The position numbers were made by a program, and so were the translations under genes. The notes under the pieces are model-generated. The model saw nothing but the letters and a program-made list of their open reading frames with translations. It did not search any database and was not told the DNA's origin. A stretch of 64,000 nucleotides of DNA from assembly GCA_050943255.1 (NCBI GenBank), contig JBMNOV010000005.1:1-64000 (forward strand), read 5' to 3'. Positions 45,879 through 54,291 of this stretch are shown in pieces (the first letter of the stretch is position 1; each line of letters starts with the position of its first letter). This DNA is from UBA4844 sp050943255 (lineage in GTDB: Bacteria > Bacillota > Syntrophomonadia > Syntrophomonadales > Syntrophomonadaceae).

Positions 45879-46463
45879 ATGGAACAGTTTATTACCATAG
45901 CCCTGGTAGCAATAGTATTAGGCTTAGATGCTTTCTCTCTGGCAGTAGGTTTGGGACTTAAAGGCAGTTCACGCAGTTATAGCTTTAAATTTGCTGGTAC
46001 AGTCGGGGTCTTACATATCTTTATGCCTCTATTAGGGCTTAATTTAGGTTTTGCTGCAGGTAATTTACTGGGTAAATGGGCCTCCCGGTTAGGAGCTTTG
46101 ATACTTTTCTATATTGCATTTGATTTCATTATTAAGGGCTATCGGGATAGCAGGTTGCAAAAATATTCTTTTAAAGAGAGCAAGGAAGGGTTAAGAAAGG
46201 AAAATAGCTCTATAAAAGGGGATTGGAAAGGTATATTAATTTTAGGTATTTCAGTTAGTGTTGATGCCTTGACAGTCGGATTTAGTTTAGGTACCTTTAA
46301 AATGCCTGTTGTTATAACTGCTATTATTATGGGGTGTGTAGCTTTTATAATGACCTCCTTGGGTTTTTGGGGAGGACGCGCCTTCAATCATCTGGTTGGC
46401 AGCTATGCTCAGATATTTGGAGGGTTGATACTTATGGCTTTGGCCGTAAAACTATTATTTTGA
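45879..46463 (+). CDS. mntP: Manganese efflux pump MntP
   Basis: A 194-residue, six-helix membrane transporter. LDAFSLAVGLGL and its repeat SVDALTVGFSLG are the paired acidic DxxS/A motifs of MntP. It exports Mn2+. In Escherichia coli the gene has a manganese riboswitch; no yybP-ykoY-like leader can be recognised by eye in the 112-bp gap here. The fused ywlE-rpiB gene follows after 12 bp. Confidence 0.9.
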   Translation: MEQFITIALVAIVLGLDAFSLAVGLGLKGSSRSYSFKFAGTVGVLHIFMPLLGLNLGFAAGNLLGKWASRLGALILFYIAFDFIIKGYRDSRLQKYSFKESKEGLRKENSSIKGDWKGILILGISVSVDALTVGFSLGTFKMPVVITAIIMGCVAFIMTSLGFWGGRAFNHLVGSYAQIFGGLILMALAVKLLF

Positions 46464-46475
46464 GGAGGATTGCCC

Positions 46476-47408
46476 TTGAAAAAGATAGTTTTTGTTTGCA
46501 CTGGCAACACTTGCCGGAGCCCTATGGCAAAGGCAATTCTAGCCCAAATACTTGAACAAAGTAATTGTGAAATGATAGAAGTGTTAAGTGCCGGGTTAAA
46601 TACGGTTAATGGTCTACCAGCAAGCCCACAGGCGATTGAGACTATGTTAAATGAAGGGATAGACATATCTAAACACCAATCCCGGCAACTTGATCCGGAG
46701 TTAATATATACTGCTGATTATATACTAACAATGACTTCTGCTCAGCGCAATTATCTGCAGGGGAAATATCCCGAAAAAGCTTCGAGGATTTATACGATAA
46801 GCGATTTCAGCGGTAAGAATAATGAGGATATAGCTGATCCGTTTGGCAGAGGCCTAAGCGCCTACCAGGAATGTGTTCAAGAGCTCAAAGAATTATTACC
46901 AGGTGTTTTGTCTAACCTTATAGGCACCAACTACCCTTACCAAGAGTCTAAAATAAAGGTAGCTATCGGCAGTGACCATGCTGGTTTTGAGTTAAAACAA
47001 GAAATAATAAAAGTTTTGGTTGATGAGGATTTTGAGGTTCTGGATTGTGGTTCATATTCTAATGAATCAGTAGATTATCCGGATATTGCTGAGAAAGTTG
47101 CTGCCAAAGTTCTAGCTCATAAAATCAGGGGTATTATAATATGTGGTACTGGTATAGGTATTTCCATAGCTGCCAATAAGATTCCAGGTATACGGGCTGC
47201 ACTATGTTACAATCTCGATACTGCTCGCTTGGCCAGACAACATAATGATGCTAACATTGTGGCTTTTGGAGCCCGTCAGTTAGAACCAGCAATGGCCATA
47301 GGAATAGTTAAGACTTTTTTAACGACCGAATTCGAGGCCGGAAGACACCAAAACCGGATAGACAAAATAAAAGAACTTGAGAAAAAAAGTGGCGGAAGGA
47401 GCAATTGA
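46476..47408 (+). CDS. Fusion of YwlE-type phosphatase and ribose-5-phosphate isomerase B
   Basis: One 310-residue chain. Residues 1-145 are a low-molecular-weight phosphatase: P-loop Cys8 to Arg14 in CTGNTCRS and general acid Asp121 in DPFG. The Thr in the loop suits protein-arginine phosphatase YwlE. After a short linker, residues 159-310 are RpiB: GSDHAGFELK and CGTGIGIS (Cys223). In Bacillus the two are separate neighbouring genes. TTG 46476 follows GAGGAGG by seven bases; TTG 46470 is less well spaced. Confidence 0.9.
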   Translation: MKKIVFVCTGNTCRSPMAKAILAQILEQSNCEMIEVLSAGLNTVNGLPASPQAIETMLNEGIDISKHQSRQLDPELIYTADYILTMTSAQRNYLQGKYPEKASRIYTISDFSGKNNEDIADPFGRGLSAYQECVQELKELLPGVLSNLIGTNYPYQESKIKVAIGSDHAGFELKQEIIKVLVDEDFEVLDCGSYSNESVDYPDIAEKVAAKVLAHKIRGIIICGTGIGISIAANKIPGIRAALCYNLDTARLARQHNDANIVAFGARQLEPAMAIGIVKTFLTTEFEAGRHQNRIDKIKELEKKSGGRSN

Positions 47409-47409
47409 G

Positions 47410-48660
47410 GTGGATTATATTGAAAGGTATGTTGAATCTGTAGACCCAGAAGTGGCACTAGCCATTAAAAATGAAGAGCTACGTCAAAATTATAAACTTG
47501 AGCTTATAGCTTCGGAGAATTTTGTCTCCCGTGCAGTTATGGCAGCTCAAGGTTGTGTGATGACTAATAAATATGCTGAAGGCTATCCGGAAAAGAGATA
47601 TTATGGTGGCTGTGAAAATGTTGATATTGTTGAGGAGTTAGCCCGGGAAAGAGCTAAGAAGCTTTTCAGCTGTGAACATGTTAATGTCCAACCACATTCC
47701 GGGGCTCAGGCTAATATGGCCGTATATTTTGCTACAGTACAGCCGGGTGATAGTATTTTGGGAATGAACCTTAGTCACGGGGGACACCTAACTCATGGAA
47801 GCAAGGTCAATATATCCGGGAAATACTATAATTTTGCAGAATATGGGGTTGACCCTGAGACCGAAACAATTGACTATGAACAGGTCAGGGAAATTGCTAA
47901 AGAGGTAAAACCTAGACTTATAGTTGCCGGAGCTAGTGCTTATCCCCGCATCCTGGATTTTAAGAAATTCCGCCAAATTGCTGATGAAGTAGGATCATTG
48001 CTTATGGTTGATATGGCTCATATTGCGGGGTTAGTTGCAGTTGGATTGCATCCCAGCCCGGTTCCTTATGCCGATTTTGTTACTACCACCACCCATAAAA
48101 CTTTACGCGGCCCGCGTGGTGGTATGATTATGTGTCGGCAGGAGTGGGCAAAGAAGATTGATAGTGCTGTATTTCCTGGTATTCAGGGAGGGCCATTAAT
48201 GCACGTGATAGCTGCTAAAGCTGTTTGTCTTAAGGAAGCACTGCAGGATGAATTTATTAGTTATCAAAAACAAGTTATAAGTAATGCCCAGGCCCTGGCA
48301 ATTAGCCTGGTAGAAAAAGGCTTGCGTTTAGTATCAGGTGGTACTGATAATCATCTGATGCTGGTAGATGTCAGACCTAAAAACTTGACTGGAAAAGATG
48401 CTGAATCTATTCTAGAGTCTATAAATATTACTGTTAATAAAAATGGTATTCCCTTTGATCCTGAAAAACCTACTATTACTAGCGGAATCAGGTTAGGTAC
48501 CCCAGCTTTAACTAGTCGTGGTATGAACAGTAATGATTTGTACCAAATAGGGAATATAATAGCTTTGGCATTAAGTAATCCCAGTAACGGTAAATTATTA
48601 ACGGAATTAAGAAATGAAGTATCAGCTATATGCAAAAAATACCCACTTTACAAATTATAA
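47410..48660 (+). CDS. glyA: Serine hydroxymethyltransferase
   Basis: Interconverts serine and glycine with tetrahydrofolate and PLP. About 416 residues. ELIASENFVS, NVQPHSGAQAN and the PLP lysine in TTTTHKTLRGPRGG are hallmark segments. The frame extends back to 47377, inside the upstream gene, but GGAAGGAG at 47394-47401 suits GTG 47410, one base after the upstream stop. The order mntP-ywlE-rpiB-glyA is conserved with Bacillus. Confidence 0.95.
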   Translation: MDYIERYVESVDPEVALAIKNEELRQNYKLELIASENFVSRAVMAAQGCVMTNKYAEGYPEKRYYGGCENVDIVEELARERAKKLFSCEHVNVQPHSGAQANMAVYFATVQPGDSILGMNLSHGGHLTHGSKVNISGKYYNFAEYGVDPETETIDYEQVREIAKEVKPRLIVAGASAYPRILDFKKFRQIADEVGSLLMVDMAHIAGLVAVGLHPSPVPYADFVTTTTHKTLRGPRGGMIMCRQEWAKKIDSAVFPGIQGGPLMHVIAAKAVCLKEALQDEFISYQKQVISNAQALAISLVEKGLRLVSGGTDNHLMLVDVRPKNLTGKDAESILESINITVNKNGIPFDPEKPTITSGIRLGTPALTSRGMNSNDLYQIGNIIALALSNPSNGKLLTELRNEVSAICKKYPLYKL

Positions 48661-48698
48661 TCAAGTATAAGAACATATTATTTAATTGGGAGATATAA

Positions 48699-49010
48699 AT
48701 GAAAACGAAAACATTATCTTTACCTCAGCTTAACCAGCTTAATCCTACACTGGAATCAACTGCCTTAAAACTTATGGAAGAAGCAGGTGAACTAGCTCAG
48801 GCGATTGGGAAATACAGAGGATTAAGCGGGGAAAAGATACAAATGGATGAAGCTACAGTAGCAGAAGAGATAGCAAGAGAATTACTTGATGTAGCTCAGA
48901 CAGCAGTGACAATGATGTTTGTTATGGAGGATAAATTCTCTTTAAATATTGATCAGCTTTTAAAGGATCATTACCAGAAGCTAATTAATAAGGGGTATTT
49001 ATCTTCATAG
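48699..49010 (+). CDS. MazG-like nucleotide pyrophosphohydrolase family protein
   Basis: A 103-residue all-alpha protein. EEAGELAQAIGK and EIARELLDVAQT form the metal-binding ExxE and ExxxD helices of the MazG/dUTPase-like fold. It is likely a house-cleaning enzyme for non-canonical nucleotides. Weak GGGAG ribosome site. It lies between glyA and the ATP synthase operon, where Bacillus has upp. Confidence 0.8.
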   Translation: MKTKTLSLPQLNQLNPTLESTALKLMEEAGELAQAIGKYRGLSGEKIQMDEATVAEEIARELLDVAQTAVTMMFVMEDKFSLNIDQLLKDHYQKLINKGYLSS

Positions 49011-49224
49011 CCAAACAAACATAATAGCCACCCATGGCCGAAATTATAGTCCCAGGGGCATATTCTTGGTGAGACTACATGCAGCTTGATGTACCTAAAA
49101 TAATGTAAATAAAAAGGCAATTTATTTACAATTGATTAAAATTAACAAAAAAAAGGATTTTAATATATTAATGCCGAATAAAAAATGGAGGTATTTTCCT
49201 GACAAGATATAAGGTGATATTAAT

Positions 49225-49473
49225 ATGACCGAACGCCAAAAGAAACATTGGGCTCGAGCATTAAGTGATGCAATTAATATGGTCACAACTACAGCTGCTG
49301 CCATAGCTTTATGTGGGTATGGCGGTTATTGGTTAGATAACAAGTTAGGTACAAACGGCTGGTTAACCATTGGTGGAGTATTACTTGGAATTGCCACCGG
49401 CATTAAGGTGATGTGGGATAAAATGCCGAAAAGTAGTAAGCCCTATCATAAAGACGGTGAGAACGAAAAATAA
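49225..49473 (+). CDS. atpZ: AtpZ/AtpI-family protein of the ATP synthase operon
   Basis: An 82-residue membrane protein with two transmembrane helices. GGYWLDNKLGTNGW and GVLLGIATGIKVMWD are the AtpZ hallmark. AtpZ/AtpI proteins help assemble the c-ring and may transport Mg or Ca. A separate second atpI of about 130 residues, present in many Clostridia, is not seen in the 105-bp gap before atpB. The 214-bp gap upstream is AT-rich and probably holds the operon promoter, not resolved here. Confidence 0.85.
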   Translation: MTERQKKHWARALSDAINMVTTTAAAIALCGYGGYWLDNKLGTNGWLTIGGVLLGIATGIKVMWDKMPKSSKPYHKDGENEK

Positions 49474-49578
49474 AAAAAAATGGAGGAAAACTACCCGGAG
49501 TCGGGCGGCCTGTCGATTCTGGTTGCAGTTTAAGTATAAGGTTAGGGGTAAAATTAATTAGGAAGGGGGGAAAAGATA

Positions 49579-50262
49579 ATGATCTTTGGTATGTTTGATG
49601 GCACCCTATTTTATTTGGGCCCAATCCCGGTAGACCACTTGGTTGTTACTGAATGGGTTCTTATTGCACTAATCGGCATTGTTGGATATTTTGCAACAAG
49701 GAATATGCAGATGGTTCCCCGTGGCTTGCAAAATGCTTTTGAAGCACTAATATTATGGACTTACGATTTTTTTACTCAATTAATGGACAAAGAGCATGTA
49801 GCTAAAAAATGGGCTCCCCTGTTAACTGCATTTTTCTTATTTATACTATGCAGTAACTACAGTGGTTTGTTACCTGGGGCAGCTAACATTTCAGGTTTTC
49901 AGCCTCCAACCAGTAACTGGAACGTAACTCTGACATTAGCATTAGTTACGTTCTTATCTGTTCACATTGCAGGTTTTAGTGAACACAAAGGTCGTTACTT
50001 TAAACATTTCATTAGTCCTAGTCCTGCCATGTTACCATTAAACTTGGTTGAAGAGGTAGCACACCCATTGTCTCTCACTGTTCGTCTATTCGGTAATATT
50101 TTCGGCGAAGAAATGGTAATAGCATTCCTTCTATTCTTGGCACCGTTTATTATCCCTTCAGCTGTAATGGGTCTAAGCTTGTTGTTGGGTGCTATTCAGG
50201 CCATAGTGTTTACTATCCTATCAGCCAGTTACATAGCTGCTGCTACAGGAGAAGGGCACTAA
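49579..50262 (+). CDS. atpB: ATP synthase subunit a
   Basis: A 227-residue membrane subunit forming the ion half-channels. About five transmembrane helices. HPLSLTVRLFGNIFGEE contains the essential arginine that faces the c-ring. Length is typical. GGAAGGGGGG precedes the ATG. First Fo gene after atpZ. Confidence 0.95.
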   Translation: MIFGMFDGTLFYLGPIPVDHLVVTEWVLIALIGIVGYFATRNMQMVPRGLQNAFEALILWTYDFFTQLMDKEHVAKKWAPLLTAFFLFILCSNYSGLLPGAANISGFQPPTSNWNVTLTLALVTFLSVHIAGFSEHKGRYFKHFISPSPAMLPLNLVEEVAHPLSLTVRLFGNIFGEEMVIAFLLFLAPFIIPSAVMGLSLLLGAIQAIVFTILSASYIAAATGEGH

Positions 50263-50324
50263 TATAAATTTATAAACTATTTAGCTCAATGTATAAATCA
50301 TAGGGCACGAAAGGAGGGGTAAAG

Positions 50325-50543
50325 ATGGGCGCAGCATTAGGCGCAGGTATTGCTGTATCTATCGCTGGTATCGGTGGTGGCATAGGTATGGGCATTGCCG
50401 GTGGAAAAGCTTTCGAAGCAATTGCAAGACAGCCTGAAGTTGGGGGAGATGTGAGGACTCTGCTCTTTATTACGCTAGCATTTATTGAAACACTAACTAT
50501 TTACGGACTATTGATTGCATTTATGTTGGTTGGCAAAGCTTAA
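50325..50543 (+). CDS. atpE: ATP synthase subunit c
   Basis: A 72-residue two-helix proteolipid of the rotor ring. The glycine-rich first helix, the RQPE loop (35-38) and the ion-binding Glu55 in FIETLTIY are clear. Against the sodium-type c of Ilyobacter, Thr56 and Tyr60 are sodium-like but Met22 stands where the key Gln32 should be, so proton coupling is more likely (inference). GAAAGGAGGGG precedes the ATG. A hairpin follows the gene. Confidence 0.95.
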   Translation: MGAALGAGIAVSIAGIGGGIGMGIAGGKAFEAIARQPEVGGDVRTLLFITLAFIETLTIYGLLIAFMLVGKA

Positions 50544-50576
50544 TCTTTTAAAGGGTATACACATTTCCAAAATTTG

Positions 50577-50619
50577 GGCGATAGAGCGAAGTTTTATAAA
50601 AAAGTAAGGCTCTATCGCC
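50577..50619 (+). repeat. Hairpin between atpE and atpF
   Basis: A perfect 11-bp stem (50577-50587 with 50609-50619) and a 21-nt AT-rich loop in the 114-bp gap between the c and b genes. No T-tract. It probably protects the 3' end of the atpE message or attenuates downstream transcription, helping make the extra c subunits the ring needs. Confidence 0.65.
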
Positions 50620-50657
50620 TCAATACTATTTGCTCTTAGATTGGAGGTAGCACATCC

Positions 50658-51269
50658 GTGAAAGGAAAAAAAAGATTTAAGATAGCGGTGCTCCTTTTAA
50701 CAATGGTTATGGTTCTGGGATTTGCAACCTTCTGCATGGCAGCTGAAGGAGCAATTCCCCAACCCGGAGGACATACACCGGCATTTGGGAATTGGTTTGT
50801 AATTGGGTGGACAGCAGTAAACTTTTTTGTATTGCTGGCTCTCCTGTATAAATTTGCCTATAATCCTATTAATGCTATGTTAGAACAACGGTCTAACGCT
50901 ATTGAAGGTTCCTTAAAACATGCCGAGGAAGTAAAAATTGAAGTCGAGCAGATGAGAAAAGAAACCCAGAGCAACCTGGCAGAAGCACGGAAAGAAGCCC
51001 AGGAAATTGTGGCTCGGGCGACTAAGGCAGCCGAGGATGCAAAGAATGAGATTATCAGTAAAGCAAAAGAAGATGCAACAAACATGAGAAATAAGGCTGC
51101 CGCAGAAATAGAGGCTGCGACAGAACAGGCTAGAATTGAGCTTAAGGATACGGCTGCAGCCCTGGCCTTGCTGGCAGCAGAAAAAGTCTTAAGTAGAGCT
51201 ATTACTGACGACGATCATAAGAAAATGGTAAAACAATTTGTTAACGAGGCGGGCGATTTATTATGTTAA
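50658..51269 (+). CDS. atpF: ATP synthase subunit b with N-terminal signal-like extension
   Basis: A 203-residue peripheral-stalk subunit. Residues 7-28 form a signal-peptide-like hydrophobic stretch ending in CMAAEG, a Pro/Gly-rich spacer follows, then the normal b transmembrane helix (about 47-66) and a long charged coiled coil. Typical b subunits are about 160-170 residues with one helix. GTG start with TTGGAGG upstream. The gene overlaps atpH by 7 bp. Confidence 0.93.
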   Translation: MKGKKRFKIAVLLLTMVMVLGFATFCMAAEGAIPQPGGHTPAFGNWFVIGWTAVNFFVLLALLYKFAYNPINAMLEQRSNAIEGSLKHAEEVKIEVEQMRKETQSNLAEARKEAQEIVARATKAAEDAKNEIISKAKEDATNMRNKAAAEIEAATEQARIELKDTAAALALLAAEKVLSRAITDDDHKKMVKQFVNEAGDLLC

Positions 51270-51811
51270 ATAAAAGTGTTGCCAGACGTTATGCGGAGGC
51301 TTTTTTCAACATTGCCCGGGATAATAACAAAATAGACGAATTTCAGCAGGAACTAGAAAAAATAGTCGTAACTATTGATGAAATGGATAATCTAAAAGAA
51401 TATTTTTCTCATCTATTAATTCCAGCCAAAGCCAAAAAAGAAGTTGCGACTAAGATATTCTCCGGTCAGGTTTCTCAAATGACGCTTAATTTCCTGTTTA
51501 TGGTTATTGACAAACGTCGGGAATCATATATTAATTTTATTGCTGACGAATATAAGGAAATGGCTGATGAATCAAGAAATATTACTAAGGCAGAGCTCAC
51601 TGCTGCGAGGGAAGTGCCGGAAGATGAGATTAGGTTTCTTGCTGAAAGGTTGTCGGCTGCGACGGGAAAGATTGTACAGCTTGATGTACAGGTTAACCCC
51701 GCGCTTTTAGGCGGTATCATGATACGAATAGGAGACCAAATAATTGATGGTACGGTTGCTAAAAGATTGCAAATGTTAAAAGCGCAACTTAAACAAGTTA
51801 AGATAAGTTAA
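51263..51811 (+). CDS. atpH: ATP synthase subunit delta
   Basis: A 182-residue OSCP-type subunit linking the b stalk to the top of F1. The N-terminal six-helix domain starts ARRYAEAFFNIA, and the C-terminal domain has the family segment PALLGGIMIRIGDQIIDGTV. ATG within the end of atpF, suggesting translational coupling. Confidence 0.94.
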   Translation: MLNKSVARRYAEAFFNIARDNNKIDEFQQELEKIVVTIDEMDNLKEYFSHLLIPAKAKKEVATKIFSGQVSQMTLNFLFMVIDKRRESYINFIADEYKEMADESRNITKAELTAAREVPEDEIRFLAERLSAATGKIVQLDVQVNPALLGGIMIRIGDQIIDGTVAKRLQMLKAQLKQVKIS

Positions 51812-51832
51812 GCGATAGGGGTGAGCACATAA

Positions 51833-53347
51833 ATGAGTATTAGACCGGAAGAGATTAGCGCTATACTCAAAGAACAAATAGAGCGCTACCAGTCCGAGGT
51901 CGAAGTCAGCAATGTAGGCTCAGTTATCTATGTTGGTGATGGTATTGCTCGTGTATATGGACTACAGGGTGCCATGGCCGGTGAGCTTCTTGAATTTACT
52001 GGCGGGACTTATGGAATGGTTCTTAATCTGGAAGAAGATAACGTAGGTGCGGTTTTACTTGGTGAATACAGCCATATTAAAGAAGGAGACGTAGTTAAAG
52101 CGACTGGTAGAATTATGGAGGTTCCAACCGGGAAGGCTTTGTTGGGGCGTGTGGTTAACGCTTTAGGTCAGCCTATTGATGGTAAGGGGCCTATTAATAC
52201 CAATACTTTTCGACCAATTGAGAAAGTTGCTCATGGGGTAGTTTCCCGGGCACCAGTTGATACACCTATGCAGACCGGGATTAAAAGTATCGACTCCATG
52301 GTACCTATTGGCCGGGGTCAGCGTGAATTGATTATAGGGGACCGCCAGGTTGGGAAAACTGCTATTGCTATTGATGCAATAATTAATCAAAGAGAAAAAA
52401 GAGACATGATTTGCATTTATGTAGCTATTGGGCAAAAGCAGTCATCTATAGCTGGTATAGCTGGCAAACTAGAAGAAATGGGAGCAATGGACTATACGAT
52501 TATAGTGGCAGCTACCGCTTCCGAACCTTCTCCATTGCTTTATATAGCACCATATGCTGGCGTTGCGATGGCTGAAGAATTTATGGAAAGCGATGGGGCT
52601 GATGTATTAATAATTTATGATGACCTTTCCAAACATGCGGTTGCCTATCGCGAAATGTCATTATTGCTTCGTCGTCCTCCCGGACGTGAAGCTTATCCAG
52701 GGGATGTTTTCTATCTTCATTCGCGTCTCCTAGAGAGAGGATGTAAGCTTAATGATAATTTAGGTGGTGGTTCAATAACTGCTTTACCTATTATCGAGAC
52801 CCAAGCTGGTGATGTTTCTGCTTATATTCCAACCAATGTTATTTCTATAACTGATGGTCAGATTTACCTGGAAACAGATCTCTTTTATGCAGGTCAGCGA
52901 CCTGCCATAAATGCTGGTCTATCAGTTAGCCGAGTAGGTGGTGCAGCTCAAACCAAAGCTATGAAATCAGTTGCTGGACAGTTACGATTAGATCTGGCAC
53001 AATACCGGGAACTAGCCGCCTTTGCCCAGTTCGGTTCAGACCTGGATAAAGCTACTTTAGCTCGACTAACCCGTGGGGAAAGAGTAACCGAAATTTTAAA
53101 ACAGGGTCAATACCAGCCTATGAAAATGGAAGAACAGGTTGTGGTAATCTACAGTGGTGTTAACGGATACCTGGATGATATCCCGCGGGAGCGAGTACTA
53201 GACTTTGAAGCCGATTTCCTAAAGTACATGCGCAGTGCTAATGCTGATGTATTAACTGCTATCAAAGAAACAGGTAAAATTGACCAAACAACCGAAGAAA
53301 AGTTAATCAAAGCCATCAATGAGTTTAAATCCACATTTGCAGTTTAG
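51833..53347 (+). CDS. atpA: ATP synthase subunit alpha
   Basis: A 504-residue non-catalytic nucleotide-binding F1 subunit. The P-loop GDRQVGKT, the ATP synthase signature PAINAGLSVSRVG and the usual N-terminal beta-barrel are present. Length normal. Followed by atpG after 12 bp. Confidence 0.97.
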   Translation: MSIRPEEISAILKEQIERYQSEVEVSNVGSVIYVGDGIARVYGLQGAMAGELLEFTGGTYGMVLNLEEDNVGAVLLGEYSHIKEGDVVKATGRIMEVPTGKALLGRVVNALGQPIDGKGPINTNTFRPIEKVAHGVVSRAPVDTPMQTGIKSIDSMVPIGRGQRELIIGDRQVGKTAIAIDAIINQREKRDMICIYVAIGQKQSSIAGIAGKLEEMGAMDYTIIVAATASEPSPLLYIAPYAGVAMAEEFMESDGADVLIIYDDLSKHAVAYREMSLLLRRPPGREAYPGDVFYLHSRLLERGCKLNDNLGGGSITALPIIETQAGDVSAYIPTNVISITDGQIYLETDLFYAGQRPAINAGLSVSRVGGAAQTKAMKSVAGQLRLDLAQYRELAAFAQFGSDLDKATLARLTRGERVTEILKQGQYQPMKMEEQVVVIYSGVNGYLDDIPRERVLDFEADFLKYMRSANADVLTAIKETGKIDQTTEEKLIKAINEFKSTFAV

Positions 53348-53359
53348 GTGGTGAATTAG

Positions 53360-54241
53360 ATGGCAGGAGCAGGTGTAAGAGAATTTAAACGTAGAATCCG
53401 TAGTGTTAAGAATACCCAGCAGATAACCAAAGCTATGAAGATGGTGGCTGCTGCTAAACTACGGAGAGCTCAGGAGAGAGCAGAAGCAGCCCGACCTTAT
53501 ACTGAAACATTACAAGGTACACTAGCCAGATTGGCCGAAGTCTCAACCGATGCTAAGCATGCTCTACTGGAAGAAAGAGAAGATGTACGCAAGGTTGGTT
53601 ATATTGTTATTACTGCTGATCGGGGGTTATGCGGAGCTTATAATACTAATATTATTCGGGTAGCTAACCAGGCTATGCAGGATGATGAGCGCCAACCTGA
53701 GATCGGGATTATAGCAGTTGGCCGCAAGGCTAGGGATTTTTACCGAAAAAGGGGCGGAATCGAAGCTGAATTTATAAACCTGGGTGATAATGTTAATTAT
53801 GCCGATGCCAGGGAGATTGCCCAATATGTTATGAATGCATATGAGACAGGTGAGCTTGATGAAGTTTACCTGGTATATGCCCGTTTTGTAAATGCATTAC
53901 GCCAAGTACCAACGGTAAGCAAACTGTTACCACTGGAACCCCCGGAGGAAGATGAAAGCGAATCTAGTAGAATTATTGATTATATCTATGAACCCAGTGC
54001 GGAAGAGATATTATTGACTTTATTACCTAAATATGTGGGGAGCCAGATTCATCATGCTATGCTGGAAGGCAAAGCAAGTGAACAAGGAGCTAGAATGACA
54101 GCTATGGGTAATGCAACTGAAAATGCCAGTGAGATTATTGGTAATCTTGAATTAGCAATGAATAAAGCCAGGCAGGCGGCAATTACGGACGAAATACTGG
54201 ACATTGTCGGTGGTGCGGAAGCGCTTAATAAGTCTCGATGA
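53360..54241 (+). CDS. atpG: ATP synthase subunit gamma
   Basis: A 293-residue rotor shaft. N-terminal FKRRIRSVKNTQQITKAMKM and C-terminal NKARQAAITDEILDIVGGAEAL helices, which form the coiled-coil shaft, are conserved. TADRGLCGAYN marks the central domain. GTGGTG lies upstream of the ATG. Confidence 0.96.
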   Translation: MAGAGVREFKRRIRSVKNTQQITKAMKMVAAAKLRRAQERAEAARPYTETLQGTLARLAEVSTDAKHALLEEREDVRKVGYIVITADRGLCGAYNTNIIRVANQAMQDDERQPEIGIIAVGRKARDFYRKRGGIEAEFINLGDNVNYADAREIAQYVMNAYETGELDEVYLVYARFVNALRQVPTVSKLLPLEPPEEDESESSRIIDYIYEPSAEEILLTLLPKYVGSQIHHAMLEGKASEQGARMTAMGNATENASEIIGNLELAMNKARQAAITDEILDIVGGAEALNKSR

Positions 54242-54291
54242 AACTGCATTACTGGCCAAGTTAAAGCTCTCAACAAAGGAGGAAAGTTAAA

